Below are positions 1 to 8,773 of a stretch of DNA of 64,000 nt, piece by piece. Each line of letters opens with the position of its first letter. Position 1 is the stretch's first letter. The DNA comes from Janibacter indicus (GTDB taxonomy: Bacteria > Actinomycetota > Actinomycetes > Actinomycetales > Dermatophilaceae): contig NZ_FWXN01000004.1 of NCBI RefSeq assembly GCF_900176385.1, positions 124,001 to 188,000 of the forward strand, given 5' to 3'. The position numbers and the translations under genes were made by a program. The notes below the pieces were generated by a model. It had not been told where the DNA came from, made no database searches, and was given only the letters and a program-made list of their open reading frames with translations.

Positions 1-129
1 TCGATCGGTGCGGTGCGCCTGAGCGACCTCGGTGCTCCCGCGCTGCCGCTCATGCTCGTGCTGCTGCTCGAGCTGGGGCTGGGCGCCCTGGCCGTTCTCG
101 CCCGTGACTGGTGGGTCCTGCGCCGCTGA
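1..129 (+). CDS. C-terminal end of a multi-pass membrane protein (DUF6350-like?)
   Basis: Only the last 42 codons lie in the window, in frame 1, ending at the TGA at 127-129. The peptide is almost entirely Leu/Ala/Val (for example LPLMLVLLLELGLGALAVLA) and ends in a short basic tail (RDWWVLRR), as a last transmembrane helix would. In many actinobacteria the membrane protein just upstream of purN is a DUF6350 protein, and purN is close by here, so that family is the best guess. The fragment is too short for a firm family call. Confidence 0.5.
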   Translation, partial: SIGAVRLSDLGAPALPLMLVLLLELGLGALAVLARDWWVLRR

Positions 130-261
130 GCGGATCCCCCTTCGTCCTGCCGCAGCGGTCCCGGGTGCCGTGACCGACTCGTGATGCAACCGGATCGCGG
201 CTCCGACCGTCTGCTGGGGTGAGCGGCCCCGCAGGGGGAGCCGCAGGACAGGGGCACTCCG

Positions 262-993
262 ATGAACCGCAGGACCCGACCGATCATGACCGTGGCGGCC
301 GCCGCCATCGCCGCGCTCTCGCTCGCAGCCTGTGGCGGTTCCGACCAGGCCGGGGACCCGGCGTCGCAGACCACGGTGACCGAGCGCTCGCAGATGACCA
401 CCTCGGCGACGACGACGCAGACTGCCTCCCCGGCCGCGAGCGCCACGTCGACCGCGGCCCCGGCCGCGCCCAGCAGCAGCGGGCCCTCCGCGGCGCCGGC
501 CGATCCGAGCGAACCCGGGACCGTGCCGCCCGATGCCAACGCGTCCGCACCGTCGGGCGGCGGCGACGAGCTGACGACCCGGGACTCCGAAGCGCTCTTC
601 GTCTCGCCGAGCGGCAGGATCAGCTGTCACATGACCGCCATGGGCACCACCCAGGTGCGGTGCGACCTCGTCGGCGCCACCTTCCCCGTCGCCGATGACG
701 TCGCCGCCGACTGCGAGTGGGACACCGGCACGAGCATGCACGTGAGCAGTGACGGAGGTGCGCAGGTCGGCTGCGTGAGTGACGTCGTCGCCACCGGCAG
801 AGCTGACTCCGAGCAGGCGCGGCTGTGGTGGCAGGAGTCCTTCGGCACCGCGGGCAACGGGCAGGCCGTCCTGCCCTATGGCAAGAGCCTCAACGTCGGT
901 GGCGCCCGGTGCACGAGCACCCGGGAGCACGTGCGGTGCACGGTCGATGGCCAGGGATTCACGATCAGCACCGGCGGGTACACGCTCGTCTGA
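262..993 (+). CDS. secreted lipoprotein of unknown function
   Basis: The 243-residue protein starts with a basic n-region, a hydrophobic stretch and a lipobox (LAAC, Cys at about residue 24), so it should be exported and lipid-anchored. Residues about 30-110 are a low-complexity Thr/Ser/Ala/Pro linker typical of surface-tethered actinobacterial lipoproteins. The C-terminal half (about 110-243) looks globular and has several Cys residues (SCHM, VRCD, DCEW, GCVS, ARCTS, VRCTV) that could form disulfides outside the cell. I recognise no enzymatic motif. The ATG at 262 gives an intact signal peptide. It stands alone between the upstream membrane protein and purN and has no obvious metabolic link to purN. 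Confidence 0.8.
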   Translation: MNRRTRPIMTVAAAAIAALSLAACGGSDQAGDPASQTTVTERSQMTTSATTTQTASPAASATSTAAPAAPSSSGPSAAPADPSEPGTVPPDANASAPSGGGDELTTRDSEALFVSPSGRISCHMTAMGTTQVRCDLVGATFPVADDVAADCEWDTGTSMHVSSDGGAQVGCVSDVVATGRADSEQARLWWQESFGTAGNGQAVLPYGKSLNVGGARCTSTREHVRCTVDGQGFTISTGGYTLV

Positions 994-1047
994 CGTCGAC
1001 GACGGGTCTCGTCCCCGGGACGACGAGGGGCGCTCACCCACGCGACC

Positions 1048-1053
1048 TAGACT
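1048..1053 (+). promoter_or_regulatory. -10 box for leaderless purN
   Basis: TAGACT fits the actinobacterial -10 consensus TANNNT. Only six bases separate it from the GTG of purN at 1060, so the transcript probably starts at or next to the start codon (leaderless). No convincing -35 hexamer is visible 17 bases upstream. The same hexamer recurs before the purH leader at 1668. Confidence 0.45.
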
Positions 1054-1059
1054 CGCGGG

Positions 1060-1662
1060 GTGAGCGCCCCCCTTCGTCTCGTCGTCCTCGTCTCCGGCTC
1101 CGGGTCCCTCCTGCAGGCCCTGCTCGACGCCCAGTCCGCGGGCACCCTGCCCGCGCAGGTCGTCGCCGTCGGCGCCGACAAGGAGTGCGCCGGCCTGGAG
1201 CGCGCGCGGTCGGCCGGGGTGGAGACCTTCGTCGAGGCGGTGCGCGACCACGCCGACCGCGGCGCGTGGGACGAGGCGCTCGCCGCCCGCATCGCCGAGC
1301 ACGCGCCCGACCTCGTCGTCACGGCCGGCTTCATGAAGATCCTCGGGCCGCAGGCCCTGGCCGCCGCCACCTTCGTCAACACCCACCCGGCGCTGCTGCC
1401 CGCCTTCCCCGGTGCCCACGGGGTGCGCGATGCCCTCGCGTACGGCGTGACCGTCACCGGGTCGACCGCCCACCTCGTCGACTCCGGCGTCGACACCGGG
1501 CCGATCATCGAGCAGCGCACCGTGGCGATCGCGCCCGACGACACCGAGGAGACGCTGCACAAGCGGATCAAGGTCGTCGAGCGCGAGATGCTCGTCGACG
1601 TCGTCACCGCCATGGCCACCGGCGGCTGGCGGGTCGAGGGACGACGGGTGCACATCGGCTGA
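1060..1662 (+). CDS. purN: phosphoribosylglycinamide formyltransferase (GART)
   Basis: PurN transfers the formyl group of 10-formyl-THF to GAR in step 3 of purine synthesis, in the cytosol. The 200-residue length is normal. The N-terminal SGSGS loop binds the GAR phosphate. The motif FMKILG, the catalytic stretch NTHPALLPAFPG (about 106-117, with the conserved Asn and His) and the DSGVDTGPII stretch (about 143-152, catalytic Asp) are all present. The start is GTG at 1060, directly behind a -10 box with no Shine-Dalgarno, so leaderless translation is likely. purH lies 122 bases downstream behind a ZTP riboswitch, so the two purine genes are adjacent but probably controlled separately. Confidence 0.95.
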   Translation: MSAPLRLVVLVSGSGSLLQALLDAQSAGTLPAQVVAVGADKECAGLERARSAGVETFVEAVRDHADRGAWDEALAARIAEHAPDLVVTAGFMKILGPQALAAATFVNTHPALLPAFPGAHGVRDALAYGVTVTGSTAHLVDSGVDTGPIIEQRTVAIAPDDTEETLHKRIKVVEREMLVDVVTAMATGGWRVEGRRVHIG

Positions 1663-1667
1663 GCATC

Positions 1668-1673
1668 TAGACT
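1668..1673 (+). promoter_or_regulatory. -10 box for the purH leader
   Basis: TAGACT lies six bases after the purN stop and 6-7 bases before the expected 5' end of the riboswitch aptamer (about 1680), so a transcript starting here would begin with the aptamer. No clear -35 hexamer is seen. It matches the -10 box of purN. Confidence 0.4.
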
Positions 1674-1679
1674 CGGGGG

Positions 1680-1762
1680 CACACGACTGGCGAAGGTGGA
1701 TCACCACCGGGGAGTGAGACAAGTCGAGGTGCATCGCCCGCCTGGGTGCACCCACCGCACCG
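1680..1762 (+). promoter_or_regulatory. ZTP/ZMP riboswitch (pfl motif) upstream of purH
   Basis: The leader carries the conserved blocks of the pfl/ZTP aptamer in order. The first is CGACTGGCG (about 1684-1692). It is followed by a small hairpin whose arms GGTGG and CCACC flank ATCA and which ends in CCGGGGAG. After a variable linker comes CGCCCGCCTGGG (about 1736-1747). GGCG of the first half can pair with CGCC of the second, as in the known pseudoknot. The family senses the purine intermediate ZTP/ZMP and switches on purH and folate genes, which fits its position here. A short palindrome (TGGGTGCACCCA, about 1743-1754) overlaps its 3' end. Only about 25 bases separate the aptamer from the start codon and no U-tract is seen, so control is more likely on translation than on termination (inference). 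Confidence 0.88.
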
Positions 1763-1784
1763 CAGCGACCCTCCAGGAGTACTC

Positions 1785-3383
1785 GTGTCAGACCGCCGTC
1801 CCGTCCGCCGTGCCCTCGTCTCCGTCTTCGACAAGACCGGCCTGGAGGACCTCGTCCGCGGGCTCGCCGACGCCGGGGTCGAACTCGTCTCCACCGGCGG
1901 CTCGGCCGCCACGATCGCCGGTCTCGGCCTCCCGGTGACCAAGGTCGAGGACCTCACCGGCTTCCCCGAGTGCCTCGACGGCCGGGTCAAGACCCTCCAC
2001 CCGCGGGTCCACGCGGGCATCCTCGCCGACACCCGGCTCGAGGACCACGTGCGGCAGCTCGAGGAGCTGGAGGTCGCCCCCTTCGACCTCGTCGTCGTCA
2101 ACCTCTATCCCTTCGCCGACACCGTCGCCTCCGGTGCAGGCGTGCAGGACTGCATCGAGAAGATCGACATCGGCGGCCCGACCATGGTGCGCGCCGCGGC
2201 CAAGAACCACGCCTCCGTCGCGATCGTCACCGACCCCACGACCTACGGTGACGTCCTCGAGGCGGTGCGCGGTGGCGGCTTCACCCTCGCCCAGCGCCAG
2301 CGCCTGGCCACCGACGCCTTCGTCCACACGGCCACCTACGACGTGGCCGTCGCCACGTGGATGGGCTCGGTCGTCAGCCCGAGCGACGAGACGCCCTTCC
2401 CCGGCTGGGTCGGTGGCACGTGGGCCAAGAAGTCCGGCCTGCGGTACGGCGAGAACCCGCACCAGGCCGCCGCGCTGTACGTCGCCGAGGGCGGGGGCGG
2501 CATCGCCGGCGCCGAGCAGCTGCACGGCAAGGAGATGTCGTACAACAACTACATCGACGGTGACGCCGCGCTGCGCGCCGCCCACGACCACGGCGACCAG
2601 CCGACCGTGGCGATCATCAAGCACGCCAACCCGTGCGGCATCGCGGTGGGGGAGAGCATCGAGGTCGCCTACGAGCGCGCCCACGCGTGCGACCCCGTCT
2701 CCGCCTACGGCGGCATCGTCGCGACCAACCGCCCGGTGACCGCGGCGATGGCCACGGCCCTCAACGACACCTTCTCCGAGGTCGTCGTCGCGCCCGACTT
2801 CGAGCCGGACGCGCTGGAGATCCTCAAGGAGAAGAAGAACCGTCGCCTGCTCAAGGTCGCGACTCCTGCCCCGGGCGGCGTCGAGACCCGGCCGGTCTCA
2901 GGTGGCCTGCTCGTCCAGCAGCGCGATGCCCTCGACGGCGTCGTCGAGGCGAAGGGGGACGACAAGCCGACCCAGGGCCACGGCGACGACCCGAGCGACT
3001 GGGCGCTCGTGACCGGTGAGGCTGCCGACGAGGCGACCCTCGCCGACCTCGCCTTCGCCTGGCGCGCGGTGCGCGCGACGAAGTCCAACGCGATCCTGCT
3101 CGCCAAGGACCAGGGCTTGGTCGGCATCGGCATGGGTCAGGTCAACCGCGTCGACTCCTGCCACCTCGCGGTGAGCCGGGCGGGCGAGAAGCGGGCGAAG
3201 GGGGCTGTCGCCGCCTCGGACGCCTTCTTCCCCTTCGCCGACGGGCTGCAGGTGCTGCTCGACGCCGGCGTCAGCGCCGTCGTCGCCCCCGGTGGGTCCG
3301 TCCGCGACGACGAGGTCGTCGCTGCGGCGCAGGCCGCCGGCATCACGATGTACTTCACCGGTACCCGCCACTTTGCCCACTGA
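1785..3383 (+). CDS. purH: bifunctional AICAR transformylase/IMP cyclohydrolase
   Basis: PurH carries out the last two steps of IMP synthesis: AICAR to FAICAR using 10-formyl-THF, then ring closure. The protein has 532 residues, the usual length. The N-terminal MGS-like IMP cyclohydrolase domain begins with [13 protein letters not shown] and contains STGGSA. The C-terminal transformylase domain contains KHANPCG (about 279-285) with the catalytic Lys-His, and ends in [10 protein letters not shown]...TGTRHFAH. The GTG at 1785 is preceded by AGGAG at 5-6 bases and begins at the conserved N-terminus; the ATG at 1746 would place coding sequence inside the riboswitch. Regulation is by the ZTP riboswitch just upstream. 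The last 11 bases overlap the next gene. Confidence 0.96.
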   Translation: MSDRRPVRRALVSVFDKTGLEDLVRGLADAGVELVSTGGSAATIAGLGLPVTKVEDLTGFPECLDGRVKTLHPRVHAGILADTRLEDHVRQLEELEVAPFDLVVVNLYPFADTVASGAGVQDCIEKIDIGGPTMVRAAAKNHASVAIVTDPTTYGDVLEAVRGGGFTLAQRQRLATDAFVHTATYDVAVATWMGSVVSPSDETPFPGWVGGTWAKKSGLRYGENPHQAAALYVAEGGGGIAGAEQLHGKEMSYNNYIDGDAALRAAHDHGDQPTVAIIKHANPCGIAVGESIEVAYERAHACDPVSAYGGIVATNRPVTAAMATALNDTFSEVVVAPDFEPDALEILKEKKNRRLLKVATPAPGGVETRPVSGGLLVQQRDALDGVVEAKGDDKPTQGHGDDPSDWALVTGEAADEATLADLAFAWRAVRATKSNAILLAKDQGLVGIGMGQVNRVDSCHLAVSRAGEKRAKGAVAASDAFFPFADGLQVLLDAGVSAVVAPGGSVRDDEVVAAAQAAGITMYFTGTRHFAH

Positions 3384-4371
3384 CGCACCCCGGGCGCCCG
3401 CGAGCCGGTACCGGCTGGCGCTCATCCTGGCCTTCGTCAGCGGGTGGGGCATGTCGGCCCAGTCGCGGATGAACGGCGAGGTCTCGTCGGTGCTCGGCGC
3501 GCCCGCGCAGGCGGCGGTGTGGAGCTTCGGCTCCGGGCTGGTCCTGCTCGGGCTCGCGACGCTCTTGTCGGCCCGGGTCCGTCGCGGCATCGGCCGCATC
3601 GCCGCTGCCCTTCGCGAGGAGCGGCTGCGCTGGTGGCAGTGCCTCGGCGGCGTCGGCGGCGGGTTCTTCGTCGCCATCCAGACCGCGGCGGTGCCGCTCG
3701 TGGGCGTCGCGATCTTCACCGTCGCGACGGTCGCCGGCCAGACGGCCACCGGCCTGCTCGTCGACCGGCTCGGGATCGGTCCCGGTGGACGCCGCCCGAT
3801 CCTGCCCAGCCGGGTGATCGCGGCCGTCCTCGCCGTCGCCGGCGTGGGCGTGACCGTCTCCGGCTCCCTGGGCGAAGGTGGACTCTCCCCCCTTCCCGTC
3901 GTCCTCGCGGTGGTGGCCGGCGCCGGCCTCGCGATGCAGCAGGGGGTCAACGGCCGGGTCAACCTCGTCAGCCGTGACGTCCTTGCGACGACGGGGCAGA
4001 ACTTCCTCACCGGCACCGCCTTTCTCGTCGTCTTCCTCGGCGTCCAGTGGCTGCGTGGTGCCTATGAGCCGGTGTCCTTCGCTGGCGTGCCGTGGTGGGC
4101 GTGGTGGGGCGGCTGCATCGGCGTGGTCTTCATCGCCGTGGCCGCGTGGGCCGTGCAGCACCTGGGTGTGCTCGTCTTCGGTCTGGCCCTGCTCAGCGGA
4201 CAGATCCTCTCGGCCCTGGCGATCGATCTGGCCGTGCCCACGTCCGGCCACGAGGTCACCCTCGTCATGGCCCTCGGAGCCGGCGTGACCTTGGCCGCGG
4301 CCACCGTCGCCGGGTGGTTCGCCCGCCCCACGCGGACCGCACCCGACCCCTCGACCCTCGTGAAAGGATGA
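3373..4371 (+). CDS. DMT-superfamily transporter with two DUF606 (YdcZ) halves
   Basis: This 332-residue membrane protein has about ten hydrophobic helices. Each half repeats the DUF606 hallmark, a Gln-rich N-terminal helix followed by an Asn-Gly motif: [10 protein letters not shown] in the first half and [10 protein letters not shown] in the second. Single DUF606 proteins are about 150 residues and work as pairs; here both halves are fused in one chain. The substrate is unknown. I chose the TTG at 3373, which overlaps the end of purH and gives a short basic N-terminus before the first helix; upstream in-frame sequence would lie deep inside purH. Placement between purH and folD may be simple co-transcription and does not prove a purine or folate substrate. 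Confidence 0.8.
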   Translation: MPTDAPRAPASRYRLALILAFVSGWGMSAQSRMNGEVSSVLGAPAQAAVWSFGSGLVLLGLATLLSARVRRGIGRIAAALREERLRWWQCLGGVGGGFFVAIQTAAVPLVGVAIFTVATVAGQTATGLLVDRLGIGPGGRRPILPSRVIAAVLAVAGVGVTVSGSLGEGGLSPLPVVLAVVAGAGLAMQQGVNGRVNLVSRDVLATTGQNFLTGTAFLVVFLGVQWLRGAYEPVSFAGVPWWAWWGGCIGVVFIAVAAWAVQHLGVLVFGLALLSGQILSALAIDLAVPTSGHEVTLVMALGAGVTLAAATVAGWFARPTRTAPDPSTLVKG

Positions 4372-4376
4372 GATCC

Positions 4377-5222
4377 GTGACTGCACAGATCCTCGACGGC
4401 AAGGCGGCACTCGCGTCGATCAAGACCGAGCTCGCCACGCGGGTGGCGGCGCTCAAGGACCAGGGGATCACCCCCGGTCTGGGCACCGTGCTCGTCGGCG
4501 ACGACCCCGGGAGCTCGTGGTACGTCGCCGCGAAGCACAAGGACTGCGCCGAGATCGGCATCACGAGCATCCGCCGTGACCTGCCGGGCACCGCGACCCT
4601 CGACGAGGTCCTCGAGGTCGTGCGCGGTCTCAACGACGACCCGGCCTGCACGGGCTTCCTCGTGCAGCAGCCGACCGGCCTGGACGAGAACAGGATCCTC
4701 TCGGCGGTCGACCCGGCCAAGGACGTCGACGGGCTGCACCCGACCAACCTCGGGTGGCTGGTCCTCGGCGAGCCGGCCCCGCTGCCGTGCACCCCGATGG
4801 GCTGCATCGAGCTGCTGCGCCGCCACGACGTGCCGATCGCCGGCGCTCGCGTCGCGATCGTCGGCCGGGGGATCACCGTCGGGCGGCCGCTCGGCCTGAT
4901 CCTCACCCGCCGCAGCGAGAACGCCACCGTCGTCTCCTGCCACACCGGCACGCGTGACCTGGCCGCCGAGGTGCGTCAGGCGGACATCGTCGTCGCGGCC
5001 GCTGGCGTGCCGGGCATCATCACCGCCGACATGGTCAAGCCGGGCGCAGCGGTGCTCGACGTGGGCGTCAGCCGCGTCGACGGCAAGATCGCCGGCGACG
5101 TGGCCGACGACGTCGCCCAGGTCGCCGGGTGGATCAGCCCCAACCCCGGGGGCGTCGGCCCGATGACCCGCGCGATGCTGCTGACCAATGTCGTCGAGGC
5201 CGCGGAGCAGCAGCTGCGATGA
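4377..5222 (+). CDS. folD: methylenetetrahydrofolate dehydrogenase/cyclohydrolase
   Basis: FolD interconverts 5,10-methylene-THF and 10-formyl-THF, supplying the formyl donor that PurN and PurH need. The 281-residue length is standard. Family signatures are the substrate-pocket stretch [16 protein letters not shown] (about 46-61, with the catalytic Lys), QQPTGLDE (Gln and Pro of the active site), the nucleotide-binding GRGITVGRP (about 162-170) and the C-terminal [13 protein letters not shown]. The GTG at 4377 has AAAGGA eight bases upstream. An ATG at 4368 is in frame but too close to that ribosome-binding site. The gene overlaps DUF3017 by ATGA coupling. I see no separate riboswitch here. 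Confidence 0.95.
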   Translation: MTAQILDGKAALASIKTELATRVAALKDQGITPGLGTVLVGDDPGSSWYVAAKHKDCAEIGITSIRRDLPGTATLDEVLEVVRGLNDDPACTGFLVQQPTGLDENRILSAVDPAKDVDGLHPTNLGWLVLGEPAPLPCTPMGCIELLRRHDVPIAGARVAIVGRGITVGRPLGLILTRRSENATVVSCHTGTRDLAAEVRQADIVVAAAGVPGIITADMVKPGAAVLDVGVSRVDGKIAGDVADDVAQVAGWISPNPGGVGPMTRAMLLTNVVEAAEQQLR

Positions 5223-5527
5223 GCGAGCCCGAGCAACCGACGGTTCCGGCCAGGCCTCCCCTTGACGTACCGGCGCTCGCCGCGTGGTGGGTCGTGGCGG
5301 CCGGGGTCGCCGTGGCCATGCTCTTCCTCGCGACCGACCACGTGCTGAGGGCGACCCTCTGCCTCGGGGGGAGCCTGCTGCTCGCGGCCCTGCTGCGGGT
5401 GACCGTGCGCGGGTCGACCATGGGGGGCATCGCCGTGCGCGGGCCGCTCGTCGACGTCATCACCCTCGTCGTCCTGGGTGTCGCTGTCCTCGTCTCGGGC
5501 TTCACCCTCGATCTCTCGGCCCGCTGA
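5219..5527 (+). CDS. DUF3017 small membrane protein
   Basis: A 102-residue protein with a Pro-rich cytosolic start (about 1-18) and three hydrophobic helices (about 20-42, 46-60, 77-97). DUF3017 proteins are small actinobacterial membrane proteins regularly found right after folD, and the size and position fit. No catalytic residues are visible and no function is known to me. Its ATG overlaps the folD stop (ATGA), so translation is coupled. The gene ends 15 bases before a strong bidirectional terminator. Confidence 0.8.
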   Translation: MSEPEQPTVPARPPLDVPALAAWWVVAAGVAVAMLFLATDHVLRATLCLGGSLLLAALLRVTVRGSTMGGIAVRGPLVDVITLVVLGVAVLVSGFTLDLSAR

Positions 5528-5541
5528 TCCTGAGCGGACAC

Positions 5542-5585
5542 CGAAGGGGGCCCGTCGCACCATCTGGTGCGGCGGGCCCCCTTCG
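5542..5585. terminator. bidirectional terminator between DUF3017 and mdh
   Basis: A 21-bp stem (left arm 5542-5562, right arm 5565-5585) is perfect except for one G-U pair and has a very short loop. Convergent genes lie on both sides, and the hairpin is symmetrical enough to act on both strands. The outer ends of the stem are CGAAGGGGG and CCCCCTTCG, the same word that is over-represented across the window. Confidence 0.85.
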
Positions 5586-5600
5586 TGAGCCGTGCTGGCG

Positions 5601-6596
5601 TCAGCCCTTGATGAGGCCGAGCTTGGTGACGGCGTCGCGCTCCTCGGCGAGCTCGGCGACCGAGGCGTCGATCTTGCCGCGGGAGAAGTCGTCGATCTCG
5701 AGGCCCTGGACGATCTCCCACTTGCCGTCCTTGACCGTGACGGGGAAGGAGGAGATGAGGCCCTCGGGGACACCGTAGGAGCCGTCGGAGCAGACCGACA
5801 TCGAGACCCAGTCGCCCTCGGGGGTGCCGAGCGCCCAGTCACGGGCGTGGTCGACGGTGGCCGAGGCGGCGGAGGCCGCGGAGGAGGCGCCACGCGCCTC
5901 GATGATCGCGGCGCCGCGCTTGGCAACGGTCGGGATGAAGGTGCTCTCGAGCCACTCCTGGTCACCGACGGCCTCGGCGGCGTTCTTGCCGGAGACCTCG
6001 GCGTGGAAGAGGTCGGGGTACTGGGTGGCGGAGTGGTTGCCCCAGATCGTCATCTTCTTGATCTCGGTGACCGGCACGCCGAGCTTGGCGGACAGCTGGC
6101 TGATCGCCCGGTTGTGGTCCAGGCGGGTCAGGGCGCTGAAGCGCTCGTTGGGGATGTCGGGCGCGTTGTTCATCGCAATGAGGGCGTTGGTGTTGGCCGG
6201 GTTGCCCGTGATCGTCACGCGCACGTCGTCGGCCGCGACCTTGTTGAGGGCCGCGCCCTGCGGGGCGAAGATGCCGCCGTTGGCCTCGAGGAGGTCACCG
6301 CGCTCCATGCCCGGGCCGCGGGGGCGGGCACCGACGAGCAGCGCGTGGTTGACGCCGTCGAAGACCTTTTCGGCGTCGTCGCCGATCTCGACACCGGCGA
6401 GGGTCGGGAAGGCGCAGTCGTCGAGCTCCATGACGACACCCTCGAGGGCCTTGAGGGCCGGGGTGATCTCGAGCAGTCGCAGCTCGACCGGGGTGTCGGG
6501 GCCGAAGAGCGACCCGCTGGCGATGCGGAAGAGAAGGCTGTAGCCGATCTGGCCGGCGGCGCCGGTAACGGCGACCTTGACGGGAGTGGTGCTCAC
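5601..6596 (-). CDS. mdh: malate dehydrogenase
   Basis: MDH oxidises malate to oxaloacetate with NAD in the TCA cycle. The 331-residue protein has the N-terminal Rossmann motif TGAAGQIG (about 11-18), the NPANTNA loop (about 130) and the catalytic-His region [11 protein letters not shown] (His at about 187), typical of the long (about 330 aa) MDH group found in actinobacteria. The start is GTG at 6596. It is monocistronic, pointing toward the bidirectional terminator, with its promoter presumably in the 89-base gap before rskA's 3' end. Confidence 0.96.
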   Translation of the reverse strand: MSTTPVKVAVTGAAGQIGYSLLFRIASGSLFGPDTPVELRLLEITPALKALEGVVMELDDCAFPTLAGVEIGDDAEKVFDGVNHALLVGARPRGPGMERGDLLEANGGIFAPQGAALNKVAADDVRVTITGNPANTNALIAMNNAPDIPNERFSALTRLDHNRAISQLSAKLGVPVTEIKKMTIWGNHSATQYPDLFHAEVSGKNAAEAVGDQEWLESTFIPTVAKRGAAIIEARGASSAASAASATVDHARDWALGTPEGDWVSMSVCSDGSYGVPEGLISSFPVTVKDGKWEIVQGLEIDDFSRGKIDASVAELAEERDAVTKLGLIKG

Positions 6597-6685
6597 GAGA
6601 AGTCGTACCCCTTCGTGCGGTGATTGGGGAGCAGATACGGTCTCGACCCTACTCCGAGGCGGGGTGCCGGTGTCACCGGCGTCCG

Positions 6686-7411
6686 TCAGCCCAGCGCCAC
6701 GAGTGCCACGGGGTCGGTCGTCGGCTGCTGGGACCCTCCAGTGGGCTCGACGCTCAGGCCGACGCCCTCAGCTGCGGTGACATCACCCTCGAGCACCATC
6801 TCGCCGTCGGTGCCGGGCACCATCCCGGCGGAGGTCATGGCGCCCGAGGGGTCCTGCAGCCAGGCCTGGTAAGCGTGCCCGTCGCCGGGGTCGGCGAGCC
6901 CTTCGACGCGCAGCACGGCCTTGCCCATGCGCTCGGAGCGCACGACCCGGACCGTGCCGCCGTCGGCGGTGGTGACCTCCTGGGTGCGCGCATCGGGTGC
7001 CGCCGCGACCTCCTCGGAGATGCTCGTGGTGGCGCGGTCGACGACCTGCCAGGTGACACCGCCGCCGACGAGGAGGGCGGCAGCCGCGGCGAGGGCGACC
7101 CAGCGGCGCCGCGCCCGCCGGCGAAGGGAGAGCACCTGCGCCTCGTCCTCGGCGTGGGTGGGCGTGGGGTGCGCGGCGGGCGGCGGGTCCTGACGGGTCT
7201 GAGCGGCCCGGGCCAGGATGTCGTCCCGCAGTGACGGCGGCGGGGTGACCGCGACCGTCTCGGCGAGCAGCGGAGTGACCGCGCCGAAGGAGTCGACCTC
7301 GTCGCGGCAGGCCGGGCAGCGCGCGAGGTGCTCCTCGAAGTCGGCGCGCTCGTCGTCGTCGAGGGCGTCGAGGGCATAGGCCCCGGAGAGGCTGTGCAGG
7401 TCGTCGCTCAT
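6686..7411 (-). CDS. rskA: anti-sigma-K factor RskA
   Basis: RskA is a membrane anti-sigma factor that holds SigK inactive until regulated proteolysis releases it. The 241-residue protein has an N-terminal zinc-binding anti-sigma domain with His28-x3-Cys32-x2-Cys35 (HLARCPAC), a single transmembrane helix at about 104-126, and an extracytoplasmic RskA domain that ends in [15 protein letters not shown] and [14 protein letters not shown], conserved features of the family. Its ATG overlaps the sigK stop by four bases, so the pair is translationally coupled. It is the last gene of the minus-strand operon that starts at 10297. Confidence 0.9.
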   Translation of the reverse strand: MSDDLHSLSGAYALDALDDDERADFEEHLARCPACRDEVDSFGAVTPLLAETVAVTPPPSLRDDILARAAQTRQDPPPAAHPTPTHAEDEAQVLSLRRRARRRWVALAAAAALLVGGGVTWQVVDRATTSISEEVAAAPDARTQEVTTADGGTVRVVRSERMGKAVLRVEGLADPGDGHAYQAWLQDPSGAMTSAGMVPGTDGEMVLEGDVTAAEGVGLSVEPTGGSQQPTTDPVALVALG

Positions 7412-8034
7412 GGGGTCACTCCCAGCTGGTCCCTCAGACGGATGAGTCCGTCGCGGATACGTGTCTTGGCGGTGCCGAGTGGTAGGTCGAGGAGGCTCGC
7501 GACCTCCGTGTGGGTGTAGCCGCCCAGGTAGGCCAGGCTCACGGCCTCGCGCTGGTTGGCGGTCAGCCCGTCGAGGGCCGAGCGCACCCGGGCGGCCTCG
7601 ATGCGGGCCGTCGCCGTCTCCGCGGTGGTGTCGAAGTCGACCTCACGGGACCGGGCGTGCCAGCCGTCGTCGCGGACCGCGGCGGCTTGGCTCGAGCGCA
7701 CCCGGTCGATGGCGCGGCGGTGGGCCATCGTGAGCAGCCAGCCGATCGCCGACCCGCGCCGCGGGTCGAAGTGGCTGGCCCGGCGCCACACCTCGAGGTA
7801 GACCTCCTGGGTCACTTCCTCGGACTGCGCCGGGTTGCGCAGGATCCGCAGGACGAGACCGTGCAGTCGGGGAGCTGTCTCGTCGTAGACGGCGGCGAAG
7901 GCGACCTCGTCCCCCTTCGCCACCTGCTTGAGGCGGTGGGCGAGCCGGTCGTGGCCCCCGTGGGCAGGCTCCCGCTCGGAGGCCGTGCGGGCGTCCGGCG
8001 GGTCCTGCTCACGGGGAGGGGGCACGAGGTCCAT
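7408..8034 (-). CDS. sigK: ECF sigma factor SigK
   Basis: A 208-residue extracytoplasmic-function sigma factor. Region 2 (about 35-100) includes AFAAVYDETAPRLHGLVLRI and EEVTQEVYLEVWRRA, which bind core polymerase and the -10 element. Region 4 (about 145-200) is a helix-turn-helix with NQREAVSLAYLGGYTHTEVA and LPLGTAKTRIRDGL, which reads the -35 element. The assignment to SigK rests on the paired RskA and on the MPT70-type lipoprotein next door; in Mycobacterium tuberculosis SigK drives mpt70 and mpt83. SigK-like promoter motifs stand before two genes of this operon, so autoregulation is likely. Confidence 0.9.
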   Translation of the reverse strand: MDLVPPPREQDPPDARTASEREPAHGGHDRLAHRLKQVAKGDEVAFAAVYDETAPRLHGLVLRILRNPAQSEEVTQEVYLEVWRRASHFDPRRGSAIGWLLTMAHRRAIDRVRSSQAAAVRDDGWHARSREVDFDTTAETATARIEAARVRSALDGLTANQREAVSLAYLGGYTHTEVASLLDLPLGTAKTRIRDGLIRLRDQLGVTP

Positions 8035-8048
8035 GGTGACGGATCAGG

Positions 8049-8705
8049 TTACTTCTTGGCGGTCGGCATGAGGACCGAGTCGACGATGTAGACCGTGGCA
8101 TTGGCGGTCTGGACGTCTCCGCAGACGACGTTGGCCTCGCCGACGGTGAAGTCCTCGCCCGAACCCTTGACGGTGATCTTGTCGCCGGCGAGGGTCTCGT
8201 GGGTGCCGGCGAGGTCCTCGGGAGCGAGGCGGCCCTCGACGACGTGGTGGGTGAGCACCGTCGTCAGCAGGCCCTTGGGGTCACCCATCGCCTTGTCGAG
8301 CGTGGCCTGGTCCATGGCGGCGAAGGCGTCGTCGGTCGGGGCGAAGACGGTGATGTCCTCGGAGGAGTTGAGCGTCTTGGCCAGGTCGGCCTCGGTGACG
8401 GCCTTGACGAGCGTCTTGAGGAGCGGGTTGTTGCTCGCGGCGGTCGCGACCGGGTCGGTCGACATGCCGTCGAAGGAGCCCTTGCCGTCCTCGGGCACGG
8501 ATGCGCACCCCTCGCCGAAGGGGGCGCCCGCCTCGGCGGCGTCGGTGGACGAGGACATCGAGTCGTCGGACCCCATCGACTCCGAGCTGCTCGACGAGCT
8601 CGCGGAGCTGCCGGTGTCGGTGTCGTCACCGCAGGCGGTGAGGGCGAAGGGGAGCGCGGCTGCGGCGAGCAGGGCGACGGTGCGGGTCGTGGTCATGCGG
8701 GACAT
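8049..8705 (-). CDS. fasciclin-domain lipoprotein, MPT70/MPT83-like
   Basis: The 218-residue precursor has a signal peptide with lipobox LTAC (Cys at about 26), a Ser-rich linker and one FAS1 domain (about 75-215). FAS1 hallmarks are ITVFAPTDDAF (H1 box), the His-containing LTHHVVEGRL and VYIVDSVLMP (H2 box). Several stretches match what I remember of mycobacterial MPT70: GCASVP, DPVATAASNNP and VVCGDVQTANATVY, including the two Cys that form its disulfide. The start at 8705 has GGAGG six bases upstream. In M. tuberculosis this protein is a SigK target, and a matching promoter lies at 8746-8772. The role is probably cell-surface adhesion or envelope interaction (inference). Confidence 0.9.
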   Translation of the reverse strand: MSRMTTTRTVALLAAAALPFALTACGDDTDTGSSASSSSSSESMGSDDSMSSSTDAAEAGAPFGEGCASVPEDGKGSFDGMSTDPVATAASNNPLLKTLVKAVTEADLAKTLNSSEDITVFAPTDDAFAAMDQATLDKAMGDPKGLLTTVLTHHVVEGRLAPEDLAGTHETLAGDKITVKGSGEDFTVGEANVVCGDVQTANATVYIVDSVLMPTAKK

Positions 8706-8745
8706 GTCGTGCCTCCGGTCATCGTGGGTGGCTGTGCGACAAGGG

Positions 8746-8772
8746 ATTCGGAGCCGTCGGGCGTGCGGATGG
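8746..8772 (-). promoter_or_regulatory. SigK-type promoter before the fasciclin gene
   Basis: Read on the minus strand, CCATCC (8772-8767) is followed after 15 bases by CCGAAT (8751-8746). The published mycobacterial SigK consensus, as I recall it, is CCATCC with 16-17 bases and CCGAAT, so both hexamers match exactly and the spacer is one base short. The -10 box ends 40 bases before the start codon. It fills the short gap between the oxidoreductase stop and the fasciclin gene. Confidence 0.65.
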
Positions 8773-8773
8773 G

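Noticed and set aside
1009-1023. Palindrome TCGTCCCCGGGACGA upstream of purN
   Set aside because: Perfect but with a one-base centre, so no real hairpin; no repressor gene or second copy nearby supports an operator.
1746-1784. Upstream ATG start for purH
   Set aside because: It lies in the 3' part of the riboswitch; the GTG at 1785 has a good ribosome-binding site and matches the conserved N-terminus.
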